Assembly (NCBI GenBank): GCA_963757265.1
Contig: CAVWRA010000012.1
Coordinates: 186,001 to 250,000 of the forward strand
Length of the DNA: 64,000 nucleotides
Source of the DNA: CAIVVT01 sp963757265
GTDB taxonomy: Bacteria > Acidobacteriota > Terriglobia > Bryobacterales > Bryobacteraceae
Reading direction: 5' to 3'
Position numbers and translations under genes: made by a program. The notes under the pieces were generated by a model. That model did no database searches, had not been told where the DNA came from, and saw only the letters and a list, made by a program, of their open reading frames with translations. Positions 8,881 to 17,940 of this stretch are shown here, one piece after another (position 1 is the first letter of the stretch; every line of letters starts with the position of its first letter).

Positions 8881-9765
8881 TCATGGCAGAACGGGCAGCA
8901 GCGATTCGGCCGCCGGATCGTGGCTTCGGTAGCGCGCCAATGCGGCACGGCGGTGGCGCACGGCGTAGCAATAAACGCAGCCGTGCGGGCAGGTGTCGTA
9001 ATCGCCGATGTCGCGCGACTCGTGGCAGGCGCAGTCCGGCCGCGTGCCTTTTTGTGCCGCCGCGATGCGGAATCCGCCCATCCGTTCCAGCCGCCGCGTA
9101 TCGACACAGCGCGACTCCAGGGCCCCGCCACCGACGAATTCCGGCTGCGAGCAAAGCGTGAGCTGCAGCCCGAATTCCCTGGCGATCCGGGTCAGTTGCG
9201 CGGCCAGGGCCAGCTTTTGCGCGGGCTCCGGGTCGATCCATTGGAAGCCGTTGCGCGCGGCCGCGGCAGCGAGATTGCGCCGCGTTTTGGCGTACATCTG
9301 GGCAAAGGAGATCACGACCTCATCGGTCGCGCCTTTCATTCGGGCGGCGAGGTCGCGGAAGTTCTGCAGGTGATACTCAGGCGGCGTGAGCGAGGTGCAG
9401 AGGATGGGATCATAGCGCCAGACCGGGCAGGCGGGGTGCACGCGGGCGGCGAGTTCGGCGATCTGATCGATGGCGCGCTGCGGCTCGATGACTGCGGCTT
9501 CGATGGCCCGCGGATAGCCCGTCACGGTGTACTGCACGCTGAACGGCCGGCCGAAGGCCGTCAGTTCATCGAGACGCCGCAGCAGGGGGCCGAAGTTGCG
9601 CGTCCAGAAAACGAAACCGCCCACCTGCTCGCGGCGCAGATCCACGTGGTAGCTGTGGCCGGAATAGGGGTTACGGACAGTGCAGAAACCGGCCTGCAGG
9701 CGGCGGAAGAACCACTCGCTGTAGAAAGCGGGAATGTCGGTGCGGCAACTGGCGGAGACGATCAA
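8881..9765 (-). CDS. DUF1848 family protein (cysteine-rich, radical-SAM-like)
   Basis: 294 residues from a TTG at 9765, chosen because GAGGA lies five to six bases upstream and because family members begin at this IVSASCRTDIPAFYSEWF block. The middle has the family's VFWTRN motif. The C-terminus has a cysteine cluster ending CPHGCVYCYA, which could bind an iron-sulfur cluster as in radical SAM enzymes such as spore photoproduct lyase. No reaction is established for DUF1848. It lies downstream of the HIT gene with an 8-bp gap, as the last gene of the rpsA-HU-HIT run. Confidence 0.8.
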   Translation of the reverse strand: MIVSASCRTDIPAFYSEWFFRRLQAGFCTVRNPYSGHSYHVDLRREQVGGFVFWTRNFGPLLRRLDELTAFGRPFSVQYTVTGYPRAIEAAVIEPQRAIDQIAELAARVHPACPVWRYDPILCTSLTPPEYHLQNFRDLAARMKGATDEVVISFAQMYAKTRRNLAAAAARNGFQWIDPEPAQKLALAAQLTRIAREFGLQLTLCSQPEFVGGGALESRCVDTRRLERMGGFRIAAAQKGTRPDCACHESRDIGDYDTCPHGCVYCYAVRHRRAALARYRSHDPAAESLLPVLP

Positions 9766-9773
9766 GGCATTCC

Positions 9774-10301
9774 TCAGCCGGGCGCAGCGCCCGGCTGAGC
9801 CGGGGAAATCTCCTCCGGGCCCGATTCGTGAAACGCCGCCGACAACTTGCGCCAGGTTGTGCCGAGGTCCTCGGGCAACACGCGGGTCTCGCCGATGGTA
9901 CTGAGGAAATTTGCGTCGCCGGTCCAGCGCGGCAGCACGTGCATGTGCAGATGATCGGCGATGCCGGCCCCGGCGCATTGGCCCAGGTTCAGGCCCACGT
10001 TCAGCCCTTCCGGCCGGTACACCCGCTTGAGGCACACGACGGCGCGCCGGGCCAGCGCGAGCATCTCGACGGCCGTCTCCTGGGGCAGGTCCTCCAGATT
10101 GGCGAGGTGCGCGTAGGGGGCCACCATCAGGTGGCCGGTGGTGTAAGGGAACAGGTTGAGCAGCACGAAATTGTGGCGGCCTCGAAATAGAATCAGGCCC
10201 TGCTCATCGGCTTCACGCGTCTTGGCGCAGAAAACACACTCCCCGGGCGGCAGGCCGCCGGAAACGTACCTGTAGCGCCAGGGACTCCATAAGCGGTCCA
10301 T
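9774..10301 (-). CDS. HIT family nucleotide hydrolase/phosphorylase
   Basis: 175 residues beginning MDRLWSPWRYRYVSGG, typical of the bacterial Ap4A-phosphorylase-like branch of HIT proteins. C22 and C25 (CVFC) form a likely zinc knuckle with downstream histidines. The histidine triad HLHMHVLPR (H117, H119, H121) supplies the nucleophile that attacks the alpha phosphate of nucleotides such as Ap4A or AMP derivatives. The gene is 16 bp after the HU gene and 8 bp before DUF1848, suggesting one transcript. The true substrate cannot be read from sequence. Confidence 0.88.
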   Translation of the reverse strand: MDRLWSPWRYRYVSGGLPPGECVFCAKTREADEQGLILFRGRHNFVLLNLFPYTTGHLMVAPYAHLANLEDLPQETAVEMLALARRAVVCLKRVYRPEGLNVGLNLGQCAGAGIADHLHMHVLPRWTGDANFLSTIGETRVLPEDLGTTWRKLSAAFHESGPEEISPAQPGAAPG

Positions 10302-10317
10302 GCTCCCGCGACCGGGC

Positions 10318-10638
10318 TCAGTCCCCGAGCAGACTGCTCGTCTCGCCGGCGGGAGCGGAGGACTGCTCGTTGACCAGGTCCTTGAGCTCCTTGCTCGGCT
10401 TGAAATACGGAACGCGCTTGGCCGGCACATCGACGCGCGCTCCCGTCTTGGGGTTACGTCCGATGCGCGACTGACGCTGCCGTGTCCGGAAGCTGCCGAA
10501 GCCGCGAATCTCGATCTTGTCGTCCCCCCGCAGTGCGTTAACGACTGAATCGAAGATCGCCTCAACGATGATCTCCGACTCCTTGCGCGTGAATTCAACG
10601 ACGCGCGAAACTTCTTCAATCAGGTCCGCTTTTGTCAT
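10318..10638 (-). CDS. HU/IHF-family DNA-binding protein
   Basis: 106 residues. The start MTKADLIEEVSRVV and the DNA-binding arm GFGSFRTRQRQSRIGRNPKTG are classic for HU/IHF nucleoid proteins, which bend DNA as dimers. The C-terminus extends about 15 residues beyond the usual 90, with a Ser/Ala/Gly-rich tail. The start at 10638 is set by family alignment; the SD-like AGAGGA is somewhat distant. It follows rpsA by 47 bp, an arrangement also known for ihfB downstream of rpsA in Proteobacteria. Confidence 0.93.
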   Translation of the reverse strand: MTKADLIEEVSRVVEFTRKESEIIVEAIFDSVVNALRGDDKIEIRGFGSFRTRQRQSRIGRNPKTGARVDVPAKRVPYFKPSKELKDLVNEQSSAPAGETSSLLGD

Positions 10639-10685
10639 GGGCCGGGATTCCGTTCCTCTTGAAATGCCTCGATCAGGCCAGTTCG

Positions 10686-12398
10686 TCACTCGTGATTTGC
10701 TTCCGTATGAGCCGCCTCGCCGATTCCATGGCCGGCCTGTTCGGCCTGCCGCTGGTATTCGCCGAGGCGTTGCCGTTCCTGCTCCGCGGAGGCAGTGGAG
10801 AGCGTCAAACCGATGCGCTTCTCCAGCTCATTCAACTTGATGATCTTGAAGCTTGTCTCCACGCCCAGGGGCAGTGGAGGACTCTGTTCCCGCAACTCGG
10901 GGGGAATTTCAGAATTATGGCACAGCCCCTCGACTCCGGGGAGCAGTTCCACGAAAACGCCAAAAGTGGCCGTCCGGCTGGGCCGGCCCTGGACGATGTC
11001 CCCGACCAGGTGGGAGCGGAAAAAAGTCTCCCAGGCATCGGGCTGAAGCTGCTTGACGCCGAGGGACAAGCGGCGGTCGCGGGCGTCGATCTGCAGGACT
11101 ACGGCCTGCACGACCTGGCCCTTCTTGAGCACTTCCGAGGGATGCTGGACGCGTTTGGTCCAGCTCAGATCCGAGACGTGCACCAGGCCGTCGATGCCCT
11201 CCTCAATTTCGATGAAGGCGCCAAAGTCGGTCAATTTGCGAACGCGGCCCTCGACCACGCTGCCCACGGAGTAGCGTTGATCAACGGTAGTCCAAGGGTC
11301 GGCCTCGAGCTGTTTGATGCCCAGCGAGATGCGCCGTTCGGAGGGCTTTACCTCGAGCACCACGCATTCGACGTTGTCGCCGACCTTGACCACCTTGGAA
11401 GGGTGCTTCATGCGCCGCGACCAGGTCATTTCGGAGATGTGGATCAGGCCCTCGACGCCGGGCTCGAGTTCCAGGAACGCGCCGTAGTCCTTGATGCTGA
11501 CCACGCGGCCCACGACCCGCATGCCGTTGGAGTAGCGGTCATGAATGGTCTCCCAGGGGTCGGGAACGACCTGCTTCAGACCGAGCGAGATGCGTTCCTT
11601 CTCGCGGTCGAATTTGAGCACTTTGACGGTGAGCTCCTGGCCCACCTGCAACACATCTGAAGGATGGGCCACGCGGCCGTAGGAGATGTCGGAGACGTGC
11701 AGCAGGCCATCGATGCCGCCGAGATCGATGAAGGCGCCGTATTCGGTCAGATTCTTGACCACCCCCTGGACCAGGTCGCCCTCGTGCAGGTTGCCCAGCA
11801 AGGTGGATTTGCGCGCGCCCAGGTCCTCTTCCATGGCCGATTTGCGGGAGACGACGACGTTGTCGCGGCGGCGGTTCAGTTTGATGATCTTAACTTCGAT
11901 GTCCTGGCCGATGAAGGAGTCGACGTTGTGGATCTGGCGGGTGTCGACCTGCGTGCTGGGCATGAAGGCGATGACGCCGACGTCGACCGACAGACCGCCC
12001 TTGACGCGGCCCAGGACGTGGCCCAGCACGCGCAGGTTGGAGCGGTAGGCGTGTTCCAGAGTTTCCCAGGCGCGCATGCTGGCGGCGCGCTCATGGGTCA
12101 GGGAAATGTAGCCGTCGATGGCGGGCGGATGGCGGCGATCGATCAGCACGTCGATCGGATCGCCGGGCTGAAAGGTGAGCTGGCCATCGGCGGTGGAGAC
12201 TTGGGACAGGGGGACGACTCCCTCGAGTTTCTGGCCGACATCCACGATCAGGCCCTGCGGCGCCACCTGCACCACATGACCCTGGATCAGCTCGCCTTCA
12301 GCAGGCAGACCGACGTGGCTATAGTCGTCGAGGAGCTGTTCGTAGCTCTCCTCACTCCCCGGCAGGTTGACCGGATGGTCGTCCTGGTTGGTGTTCAT
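10686..12398 (-). CDS. rpsA: 30S ribosomal protein S1
   Basis: 570 residues with six S1 RNA-binding domains in series (about 25-570); the central ones repeat the GAFIDLGGIDGLLHVSDISY type core. S1 binds mRNA on the 30S subunit and helps initiation on structured leaders. The ATG at 12398 is preferred because GGGAG lies eight bases upstream; an in-frame ATG 21 bases earlier lacks an SD. It is first in the run rpsA, HU, HIT, DUF1848. A strong promoter lies about 190 bp upstream, leaving a long leader that could mediate autoregulation as in other bacteria. Confidence 0.95.
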   Translation of the reverse strand: MNTNQDDHPVNLPGSEESYEQLLDDYSHVGLPAEGELIQGHVVQVAPQGLIVDVGQKLEGVVPLSQVSTADGQLTFQPGDPIDVLIDRRHPPAIDGYISLTHERAASMRAWETLEHAYRSNLRVLGHVLGRVKGGLSVDVGVIAFMPSTQVDTRQIHNVDSFIGQDIEVKIIKLNRRRDNVVVSRKSAMEEDLGARKSTLLGNLHEGDLVQGVVKNLTEYGAFIDLGGIDGLLHVSDISYGRVAHPSDVLQVGQELTVKVLKFDREKERISLGLKQVVPDPWETIHDRYSNGMRVVGRVVSIKDYGAFLELEPGVEGLIHISEMTWSRRMKHPSKVVKVGDNVECVVLEVKPSERRISLGIKQLEADPWTTVDQRYSVGSVVEGRVRKLTDFGAFIEIEEGIDGLVHVSDLSWTKRVQHPSEVLKKGQVVQAVVLQIDARDRRLSLGVKQLQPDAWETFFRSHLVGDIVQGRPSRTATFGVFVELLPGVEGLCHNSEIPPELREQSPPLPLGVETSFKIIKLNELEKRIGLTLSTASAEQERQRLGEYQRQAEQAGHGIGEAAHTEANHE

Positions 12399-12586
12399 CT
12401 CGAGGTCTCCCAAGTACATCTCGACTGACGGTTTACGCACGGGCGAGGTTCTGCAGTGGGAATCGGACAGGCAGATCGCGCACGACTCTCCACCGTTCCG
12501 GCTGGATGTTCAGCATGGCGGGCCACTCCCCCCACTCAGAAGCCTCGCACCCTCCCGACAAACCGTTGAAAGTGCGACACTTCAGA

Positions 12587-12615
12587 ACTATAGCCGAGGC
12601 TCTGGGCCTTGTCAA
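12587..12615 (-). promoter_or_regulatory. Strong sigma70 promoter of rpsA
   Basis: On the minus strand TTGACA (12615-12610) is followed after exactly 17 bp by TATAGT (12592-12587), five of six matches to the -10 consensus. Predicted start of transcription is near 12580, giving a leader of about 180 bases before the rpsA ATG. The spacer 12399-12786 contains no other feature I can support. Confidence 0.7.
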
Positions 12616-12786
12616 CCAGGGCTCCAGGTTGGCCACCCATTCCGGCGCAAGTGCTTGATGGGGGCATGGGTTGGCGCGAGGGGTGTGCTGTTGCGTAGCG
12701 GGCCTCTTGCGGCAGAGGCGTGCAGAGGGGACCGTGGAGGCATCGAAATTCCGGGCGTTCCGCAGGGGCATCCGTCCCCGTGGTCC

Positions 12787-14097
12787 TCAGACGGCGACCG
12801 GCTCGGCGACGCGCGAGCTGGGCCGGGCGAAGACGTACGGACCTTCCGGCAGCACGGCCACGCGGGCGTTGGCGGGTACGCTCGCGAGGAGCCCGTCGAC
12901 GGCCTGGGGAGCGCTCGCGAAGACCGGGCCCCACAGTTTGGCACGGAACTCCGCGGGCAGGCCCGGAACGTAAAACAGGACGCGATGGCTTTGAAAAACC
13001 AGGGCCAGCTTTTCGAGCTGCCACTGATCGACTTGGACCGGCGCGCGTTCTATTTTTTCAAGAAATGCCGCCGGGCTGGGCGACTCCAAGAGCAGGCGCG
13101 AAAACTCCGCCGCGCCCGCGCCTTCGGCGCACTCGGCCAGCAGCAGGATCGCCCCGCCGGGATGGACGATGTGCGCCGCCGCGGTCACGCCTTTCACGGA
13201 CTGGTAATAAGTCAGGTCGAGGGGGTGCCCGGCAGCGCTGGTGATGGCGGCGTCGAACAGGCCGGGGATCCAGGCGGTGGTGTGCTGGCGGACGAATTCG
13301 ATGCCCGCGGCATGGGAAGGCTGGGGCTCACCAGCGAAAACACCGCAGATCCGGCGCCCGGGGGCCAGAGCGACGTCCAGGGCGAAGTCGTGGTGGGCCA
13401 GGGCGGCGATTTCCAGCAACTCGGCGTGCAACGGATTGTGCTCGATGGAGCCCTCCACGGCGCTCGAGTCGCGCATGAAGCTCGGGCAGTGCAGGGCGCG
13501 AATTGTGTCCTGATAGGCCAGGCCCGGGACGACCAGCTTGCGTCCGCCGGAGAACCCGGCCATGAGGTGCTGCTCGATGAAGCCCAGTGTGATGCGCAGG
13601 CCGGCATCGGTGAAACGGCGGTCGATCCAGACGGGCGTGCCGCGGGCCGTCTCCCCGAGGTGGCGGTGGTCGGCCTGGCGGCGCGCGAAGTGGTTCTCGA
13701 CGCGGTAGAGGCGGGAAACTTCAGGGCCTACGATGGCGGCGATTTCCTCGCCCGTGGCGGGACGGTGCAAGCCGGTAGCGATGAGGATGGTGATATTGTC
13801 GCGGGCGATGCCGGCGCGCTCGAGCCGCTCCAGAACCGGCGGCAGGGTCACATGGTTGGGCGCGGGCCGCGTGATGTCACAGACCGAAATGGCCGCGCTG
13901 GAGCGTCCGCGCGCCAATTCCTCCAGGGCCGGCCCGGCGACGGGATGATCGAGCGCCTGGCGGATGGCCGCGCCGGCGTCGTCGACCGGGGTGGCCCAAC
14001 GGGGTGTCAGGACGCTCCATTGGGCGCTGTGAGGCAGTGAGCCCGCGGGCAACTCCAAACGCAGGCCGCACCTGCCGAATGCCATTTCCACGTCCAT
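12787..14097 (-). CDS. LarA-family nickel-pincer racemase/epimerase
   Basis: 436 residues of the lactate racemase family, which isomerise 2-hydroxy acids using a covalently bound nickel-pincer nucleotide. The residues known from Lactobacillus LarA (H108, H174, K184, H200) correspond to H111 (TGLHRP), H177, K187 (FSGGRKLVVPG) and H203 here, all shifted by three, so the cofactor site looks intact. DITRP (74-78) matches the N-terminal catalytic region. Many LarA homologues act on substrates other than lactate, so the substrate is unknown. The larB, larC and larE cofactor genes are not in the window. It is transcribed alone on the minus strand. Confidence 0.85.
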   Translation of the reverse strand: MDVEMAFGRCGLRLELPAGSLPHSAQWSVLTPRWATPVDDAGAAIRQALDHPVAGPALEELARGRSSAAISVCDITRPAPNHVTLPPVLERLERAGIARDNITILIATGLHRPATGEEIAAIVGPEVSRLYRVENHFARRQADHRHLGETARGTPVWIDRRFTDAGLRITLGFIEQHLMAGFSGGRKLVVPGLAYQDTIRALHCPSFMRDSSAVEGSIEHNPLHAELLEIAALAHHDFALDVALAPGRRICGVFAGEPQPSHAAGIEFVRQHTTAWIPGLFDAAITSAAGHPLDLTYYQSVKGVTAAAHIVHPGGAILLLAECAEGAGAAEFSRLLLESPSPAAFLEKIERAPVQVDQWQLEKLALVFQSHRVLFYVPGLPAEFRAKLWGPVFASAPQAVDGLLASVPANARVAVLPEGPYVFARPSSRVAEPVAV

Positions 14098-14275
14098 GCC
14101 CCGAAGCTAACACACCCATCGGGCCAGAGGACGGCGGCGTTTGGACATTAAATTGCAAGTTTTTCAAGTATTAAATAAACGAAACTGTCTTCATCCGCGT
14201 AAGAGGAAGTAGAGAGTTTGCCGATAAGCAGTACGGGGAATGTTGGCTCCGGCGAAATCCTGTAGGAGGCGAAAG

Positions 14276-14401
14276 ATGTTAATCGGAGGAGTAGTAACGG
14301 GGCTGCTCGTCGTGGGGCTGTTCTTCACGATGCTTTCCTCCTCGCCAGGGGGAGAGGAGCCAGCGGCCCAAGACCTTCAAAACGAAGGGAAAGCCACGTA
14401 A
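14276..14401 (+). CDS. Small single-pass membrane peptide (41 aa)
   Basis: ATG at 14276 follows an excellent AGGAGG seven bases upstream (14264-14269). The 41 codons encode a hydrophobic helix near the N-terminus (about 3-22, GGVVTGLLVVGLFFTML), then a small polar tail rich in E, Q and K ending at TAA 14399-14401. The SD, topology and AT-rich upstream DNA (14150-14180) argue for a real gene. No family is recognised; KdpF- or CcoQ-like subunits have similar shape, but no partner operon is adjacent. It sits between the divergent larA-like gene and the methyltransferase. Confidence 0.6.
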   Translation: MLIGGVVTGLLVVGLFFTMLSSSPGGEEPAAQDLQNEGKAT

Positions 14402-14739
14402 CGGCGTACAATAGCCTGCATGCGCAGGCCAGCGTCCGCGGTCGCCCCGGGGGCCCCGTCGAGTACGGCCCGGGCGGTTGTTCTTGGGTGCGGCGCCAGC
14501 CGGCGGCCGGACCATCCCACATCGAGAATCAGAGCGAGGGCGGGTGAGCGTCGAGGGGCTCGCGGGCGCAGGCCGACACGCATTGTGCGCCGATTTCAGG
14601 ACGGTTGCCGCAGCCGTCCGTTGTCCGCCAACTGGACACGTCGCCGTGGCCGATTTACACACGTGGCCGCGGTCCCGGGCCTTGGCGGGCGGTGGCCCGA
14701 CCGGCACTTTTTGCATGGTCAGTGCAAGAAGGGGCGGCG
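14402..14739. other. GC-rich spacer, no gene seen
   Basis: 338 bp between the 41-residue peptide and the methyltransferase. Open frames run through it on both strands but lack start signals and recognisable protein features. No tRNA or clear promoter was seen. Confidence 0.5.
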
Positions 14740-15606
14740 ATGACCGAGGCCGAGCGGGAGCGGACCTTTTACGAGCGTCAGTACGGGCCGCTGCTGGCTG
14801 CGCCGGCCGAGGCGCAGAGGGTCAACCGGCGGGTTCTACTGGGCAATTGCAACGATCCACGGCATCCGTTTTACGAACGCCGCGAATTGTACCGCGCCAC
14901 GATCCAGGCGTTGCTGGAAGAGCCGCTGAGCGGAGGGCGGGTGCTCGACTACGGCTGCGGGCCGGCTGATTTCGGCGTGTGGATGGCGACCGAGGGCGCC
15001 GAGGTGACGCTGCTGGATCTTTCTCCCACGGCCATCGAACTGGGTCTCGTGCGGGCGCGGGCCAGCGGCGTGGGAGAGCGGGTGCGGGGCGTGGCGGCCG
15101 ACGCCAGCCGCTTGGCGCAGTTGGAGACAGCATCCTTCGACCTCGTTTTCGCTTGCGCGGCGCTGCACCACACGCTCAAGTATGCCGGGGCGGCGGAGGA
15201 ACTGGCGCGCGTGGTCCGTCCCGGCGGGCGGCTGATCCTGTGCGAAACGTGGGGTGAGAATCCGGTTCTGCAGGCCGCCCGGCGGCTGCGCGCCCTGGCG
15301 GCCCGGGAGCACGAGGATCAGGGGGAAGAGATCGTCATGACGCGCGCACAGTTGCGGCGGCTGGAGCCGTGGTTCGGCGAATGGCGCATCGAGACTTTCC
15401 ACCTCCTGGCTATGGCCAAGCGAATGCTGCGTGGAAGATTCGGCCAGAGGTGGGCGCGAGGGACGATGCGGGTGTTGCAGAAAGCGGACCGGGCGATTCT
15501 GGGCGCGCTCCCCGGGTTGCGCTGGTGGTGCGGCGAAGCGCTGATCGTGGCCCGGCGTTCGGGGGCGGCGTGGGCCGGCGAGAGCGCCGGCGTCAGACCT
15601 GCATGA
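14740..15606 (+). CDS. Class I SAM-dependent methyltransferase
   Basis: 288 residues from ATG 14740 (GAAGGGG upstream). The Rossmann motif I VLDYGCGPADFGVWMA (about 68-83), acidic loop LLDLSP, motif IV FDLVFACAALHH and post-motif VVRPGGRLILCET are typical of Methyltransf_11 enzymes. The C-terminal third is specific and hydrophobic, resembling ubiquinone/menaquinone- or sugar-modifying methyltransferases, but no substrate can be assigned. It runs convergently into frr and the two genes overlap by 14 bp at their 3' ends. Confidence 0.82.
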   Translation: MTEAERERTFYERQYGPLLAAPAEAQRVNRRVLLGNCNDPRHPFYERRELYRATIQALLEEPLSGGRVLDYGCGPADFGVWMATEGAEVTLLDLSPTAIELGLVRARASGVGERVRGVAADASRLAQLETASFDLVFACAALHHTLKYAGAAEELARVVRPGGRLILCETWGENPVLQAARRLRALAAREHEDQGEEIVMTRAQLRRLEPWFGEWRIETFHLLAMAKRMLRGRFGQRWARGTMRVLQKADRAILGALPGLRWWCGEALIVARRSGAAWAGESAGVRPA

Positions 15607-16195
15607 TCTCTTTTTCTTTGCCCTTGGCGAGCTGGTCGATCTTGGCGATGTAGGAGTCGGTCAGCTTCTGCGTTTCGTCGATGGCGCGGCGCTCATCGTC
15701 CTCGCTGATGGTCTTGTCCTTCAACAGTTTCTTGACCGCTTCGTTGGCATCGCGGCGCACGTTGCGCACGAGGATGCGGTGATCTTCGGCGGCATGGTGC
15801 AGATGCTTGACCAGTTCCTTGCGGCGCTCCTCGGTGAGCACCGGGATGGGCACACGGATCAGCTTGCCGTCGTTGCTGGGGTTCAAGCCGAGGTCCGAGG
15901 CGCGGATGGCCTTCTCGATGTGGCCGATCTGCGAAACGTCGTACGGCTGGATGGTAATCAGGGAAGGCTCGGGCACGTGCAGGGTAGCCACGTGGTTGAC
16001 CGGCATCAGGGAGCCGTAGGCCTCCACCTGAATCCCGTCAAACAGGTTGATGGATGCGCGTCCGGTGCGCAGGGTGGACATCTCGTGCTGCAAGGCGGCG
16101 ATGACCTTGTCCATGCGTTGCCGGGCCGTATTCTCAATGTCCTTCAGGGATTGGGGATGGCCGGCGGGCGCCGCGCCGTGCTGTTCAGGTTTCAT
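15593..16195 (-). CDS. frr: Ribosome recycling factor
   Basis: 200 residues. RRF with EF-G splits post-termination ribosomes. The family core runs from MDKVIAALQHEMSTLRTGRA to the C-terminal IAKIDQLAKGKEKEIMQV. The N-terminus is about 15 residues longer than usual (185); GAAGGA upstream of ATG 16195 supports that start. It follows pyrH by 29 bp as the last gene of the rplM-to-frr series. Its 3' end overlaps the convergent methyltransferase by 14 bp. Confidence 0.95.
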   Translation of the reverse strand: MKPEQHGAAPAGHPQSLKDIENTARQRMDKVIAALQHEMSTLRTGRASINLFDGIQVEAYGSLMPVNHVATLHVPEPSLITIQPYDVSQIGHIEKAIRASDLGLNPSNDGKLIRVPIPVLTEERRKELVKHLHHAAEDHRILVRNVRRDANEAVKKLLKDKTISEDDERRAIDETQKLTDSYIAKIDQLAKGKEKEIMQV

Positions 16196-16224
16196 CCGTT
16201 TATCCTTCCGTCATCTGAAGTCAA

Positions 16225-16956
16225 TCAGTGAATCACAGTGCCGACGGGTTCGCCCATCGACAATCGCATTATATTGCCACGGCAGGTCAGGTTGAAGACG
16301 CGGATGGGCAGCTTGTTGTCCCGGCAAAGGGCGACCGCCGAGGCGTCCATGACTGCCAGATTGCGCGCCAGAACCTCACTGTAACTGATTTCTTCGTAGC
16401 GGATTGCGTCGGCGTGCTGCTTGGGGTCGCGGTCATAGACGCCGTCCACGCTGGTGGCCTTGGCGAGCAGGTCGGCCTGGATCTCGAGGGCCCGCAGGCT
16501 GCCCGCCGAATCGGTGGAGAAATAGGGATTGGAGGTGCCGCCGCCGAAGACGACGATGCGGCCTTTTTCGAGATGCCGGATGGCGCGGCGGCGGATGTAG
16601 GGCTCGGCCACCTGGTTCATCTGGATGGCGGTCATGACGCGTGTGGGGATGCCCTGCTTTTCCAGAGCGTCCTGCAGCGCCAGGCAGTTGATGATGGTGG
16701 CCAGCATGCCCATGTTGTCGGCGGTGACACGGTCCATCTGGCCGGCGGCGGCGGCGACGCCGCGGAAGAAGTTCCCGGCGCCGACCACCAGGCCCAGCTG
16801 CACGCCTAACCGGGCCACCTCGGCGATCTCCCCGGCCAGGGCGCGCACGCGCCCGGCGTCGATGCCGAAGCCCGCTCCTCCAGCCAGCACCTCGCCACTC
16901 AGTTTCAGCAGGATGCGCTTGTAGTGCGGCGCCGCGGCAGGCTCAAGTTCGGGCAT
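16225..16956 (-). CDS. pyrH: Uridylate kinase
   Basis: 243 residues of the amino-acid-kinase fold. It phosphorylates UMP to UDP in pyrimidine synthesis. Visible motifs are KRILLKLSGEVL (ATP site), VVGAGNFFRG, the DRVTADNMGMLAT segment specific for PyrH, and a C-terminal LACRGN-type region (FNLTCRGNIMRL). GGTGAGGAG precedes the ATG at 16956. It lies 12 bp after tsf and 29 bp before frr, the standard translation-gene order. Confidence 0.96.
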   Translation of the reverse strand: MPELEPAAAPHYKRILLKLSGEVLAGGAGFGIDAGRVRALAGEIAEVARLGVQLGLVVGAGNFFRGVAAAAGQMDRVTADNMGMLATIINCLALQDALEKQGIPTRVMTAIQMNQVAEPYIRRRAIRHLEKGRIVVFGGGTSNPYFSTDSAGSLRALEIQADLLAKATSVDGVYDRDPKQHADAIRYEEISYSEVLARNLAVMDASAVALCRDNKLPIRVFNLTCRGNIMRLSMGEPVGTVIH

Positions 16957-16968
16957 GGGCAGGTCTCC

Positions 16969-17874
16969 TCACCAGGCGGCGGCTTCCTCGGCGGCGGCGA
17001 TTTCACCCACTTTGAAGCGTAGGAACCCGGCTACCGTCAGCTTGTCGCCCAGATCCCTGGCACGGGCCGCGACGTACTGGGTGATACTGATCGCGTTGTC
17101 CTTGATGAAGGGCTGATCGAGCAGGCAAACCTCTTCGTAGAACTTCGACATGCGGCCTTCGATCACCTTGTCGACGATCTTCTCGGGCTTGCCTTCGGCC
17201 AGCGCCCGGGCGCGCTGAATCTCGCGCTCCCTGGCCAGGAATTCGGCGGTGACATCCTCACGCCGCAGGAACTTCGGATCGGCCGCCGCGACCTGCATGG
17301 CGATGTCGTGCAGGACTTCCTTAAAACCATCCCTGGCGGCCGTTTCCGGCTGGCCGGATTGCAGATCCACCAGTACCGCCAGCTGGGAGCCGGGGTGAAC
17401 GTAGCTGCCGAGCACGCCCGCGGCGGCGTGGCGCGCGAAACGGGCGATGTTCATGTTTTCGCCGACCTTGGCGATTTTGGCCTTGAGCAGCGCCTCGACC
17501 GTGAAGCTCGGGTCGGCGGCGTAGAGGGAGGCCTTCAGCGCGGCGACCGAAGCGGGCGGATCGGCCAGGACCTGTTTACCCAGGTTGGCGACCATCTGCT
17601 GAAACTCCTCGGTGCGGGCCACGAAGTCGGACTCGCAATTCACTTCGATCAGCACGCCGGCCTTGCCGTCGGCGGCGATCTGCACGCCGATCAGGCCCTG
17701 CCGGGTGCTGCGGGTGGCCTTCTTGGCGGCGCTGGCCAGGCCGCGCTTGCGCAGCACCACCTCCGCTTCGCCCAGGTCGCCTTTGGCTTCCACGAGAGCG
17801 CTTTTGCACTCCATCATTCCAGCTCCGGTCTTCTCCCGGAGCTGCTTGACAAGCTGCGCACTGATCTCTGCCAT
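16969..17874 (-). CDS. tsf: Elongation factor Ts
   Basis: 301 residues. EF-Ts is the nucleotide exchange factor for EF-Tu. The UBA-like N-terminus AQLVKQLREKTGAGMMECK and the TDFVA-like segment (NCESDFVARTEEF) are diagnostic. The ATG at 17874 is chosen by family alignment and the AAAGGA upstream. It follows rpsB after a 132-bp spacer holding two 7-bp hairpins, so tsf expression may be separately tuned, as seen with rpsB-tsf attenuation in other bacteria. Confidence 0.96.
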   Translation of the reverse strand: MAEISAQLVKQLREKTGAGMMECKSALVEAKGDLGEAEVVLRKRGLASAAKKATRSTRQGLIGVQIAADGKAGVLIEVNCESDFVARTEEFQQMVANLGKQVLADPPASVAALKASLYAADPSFTVEALLKAKIAKVGENMNIARFARHAAAGVLGSYVHPGSQLAVLVDLQSGQPETAARDGFKEVLHDIAMQVAAADPKFLRREDVTAEFLAREREIQRARALAEGKPEKIVDKVIEGRMSKFYEEVCLLDQPFIKDNAISITQYVAARARDLGDKLTVAGFLRFKVGEIAAAEEAAAW

Positions 17875-17940
17875 GGATAATTCCTTTACGTGACGAAACT
17901 CTGTTCTATGAAGACGGTCGTGCACCGCGAAGCACGCGGC

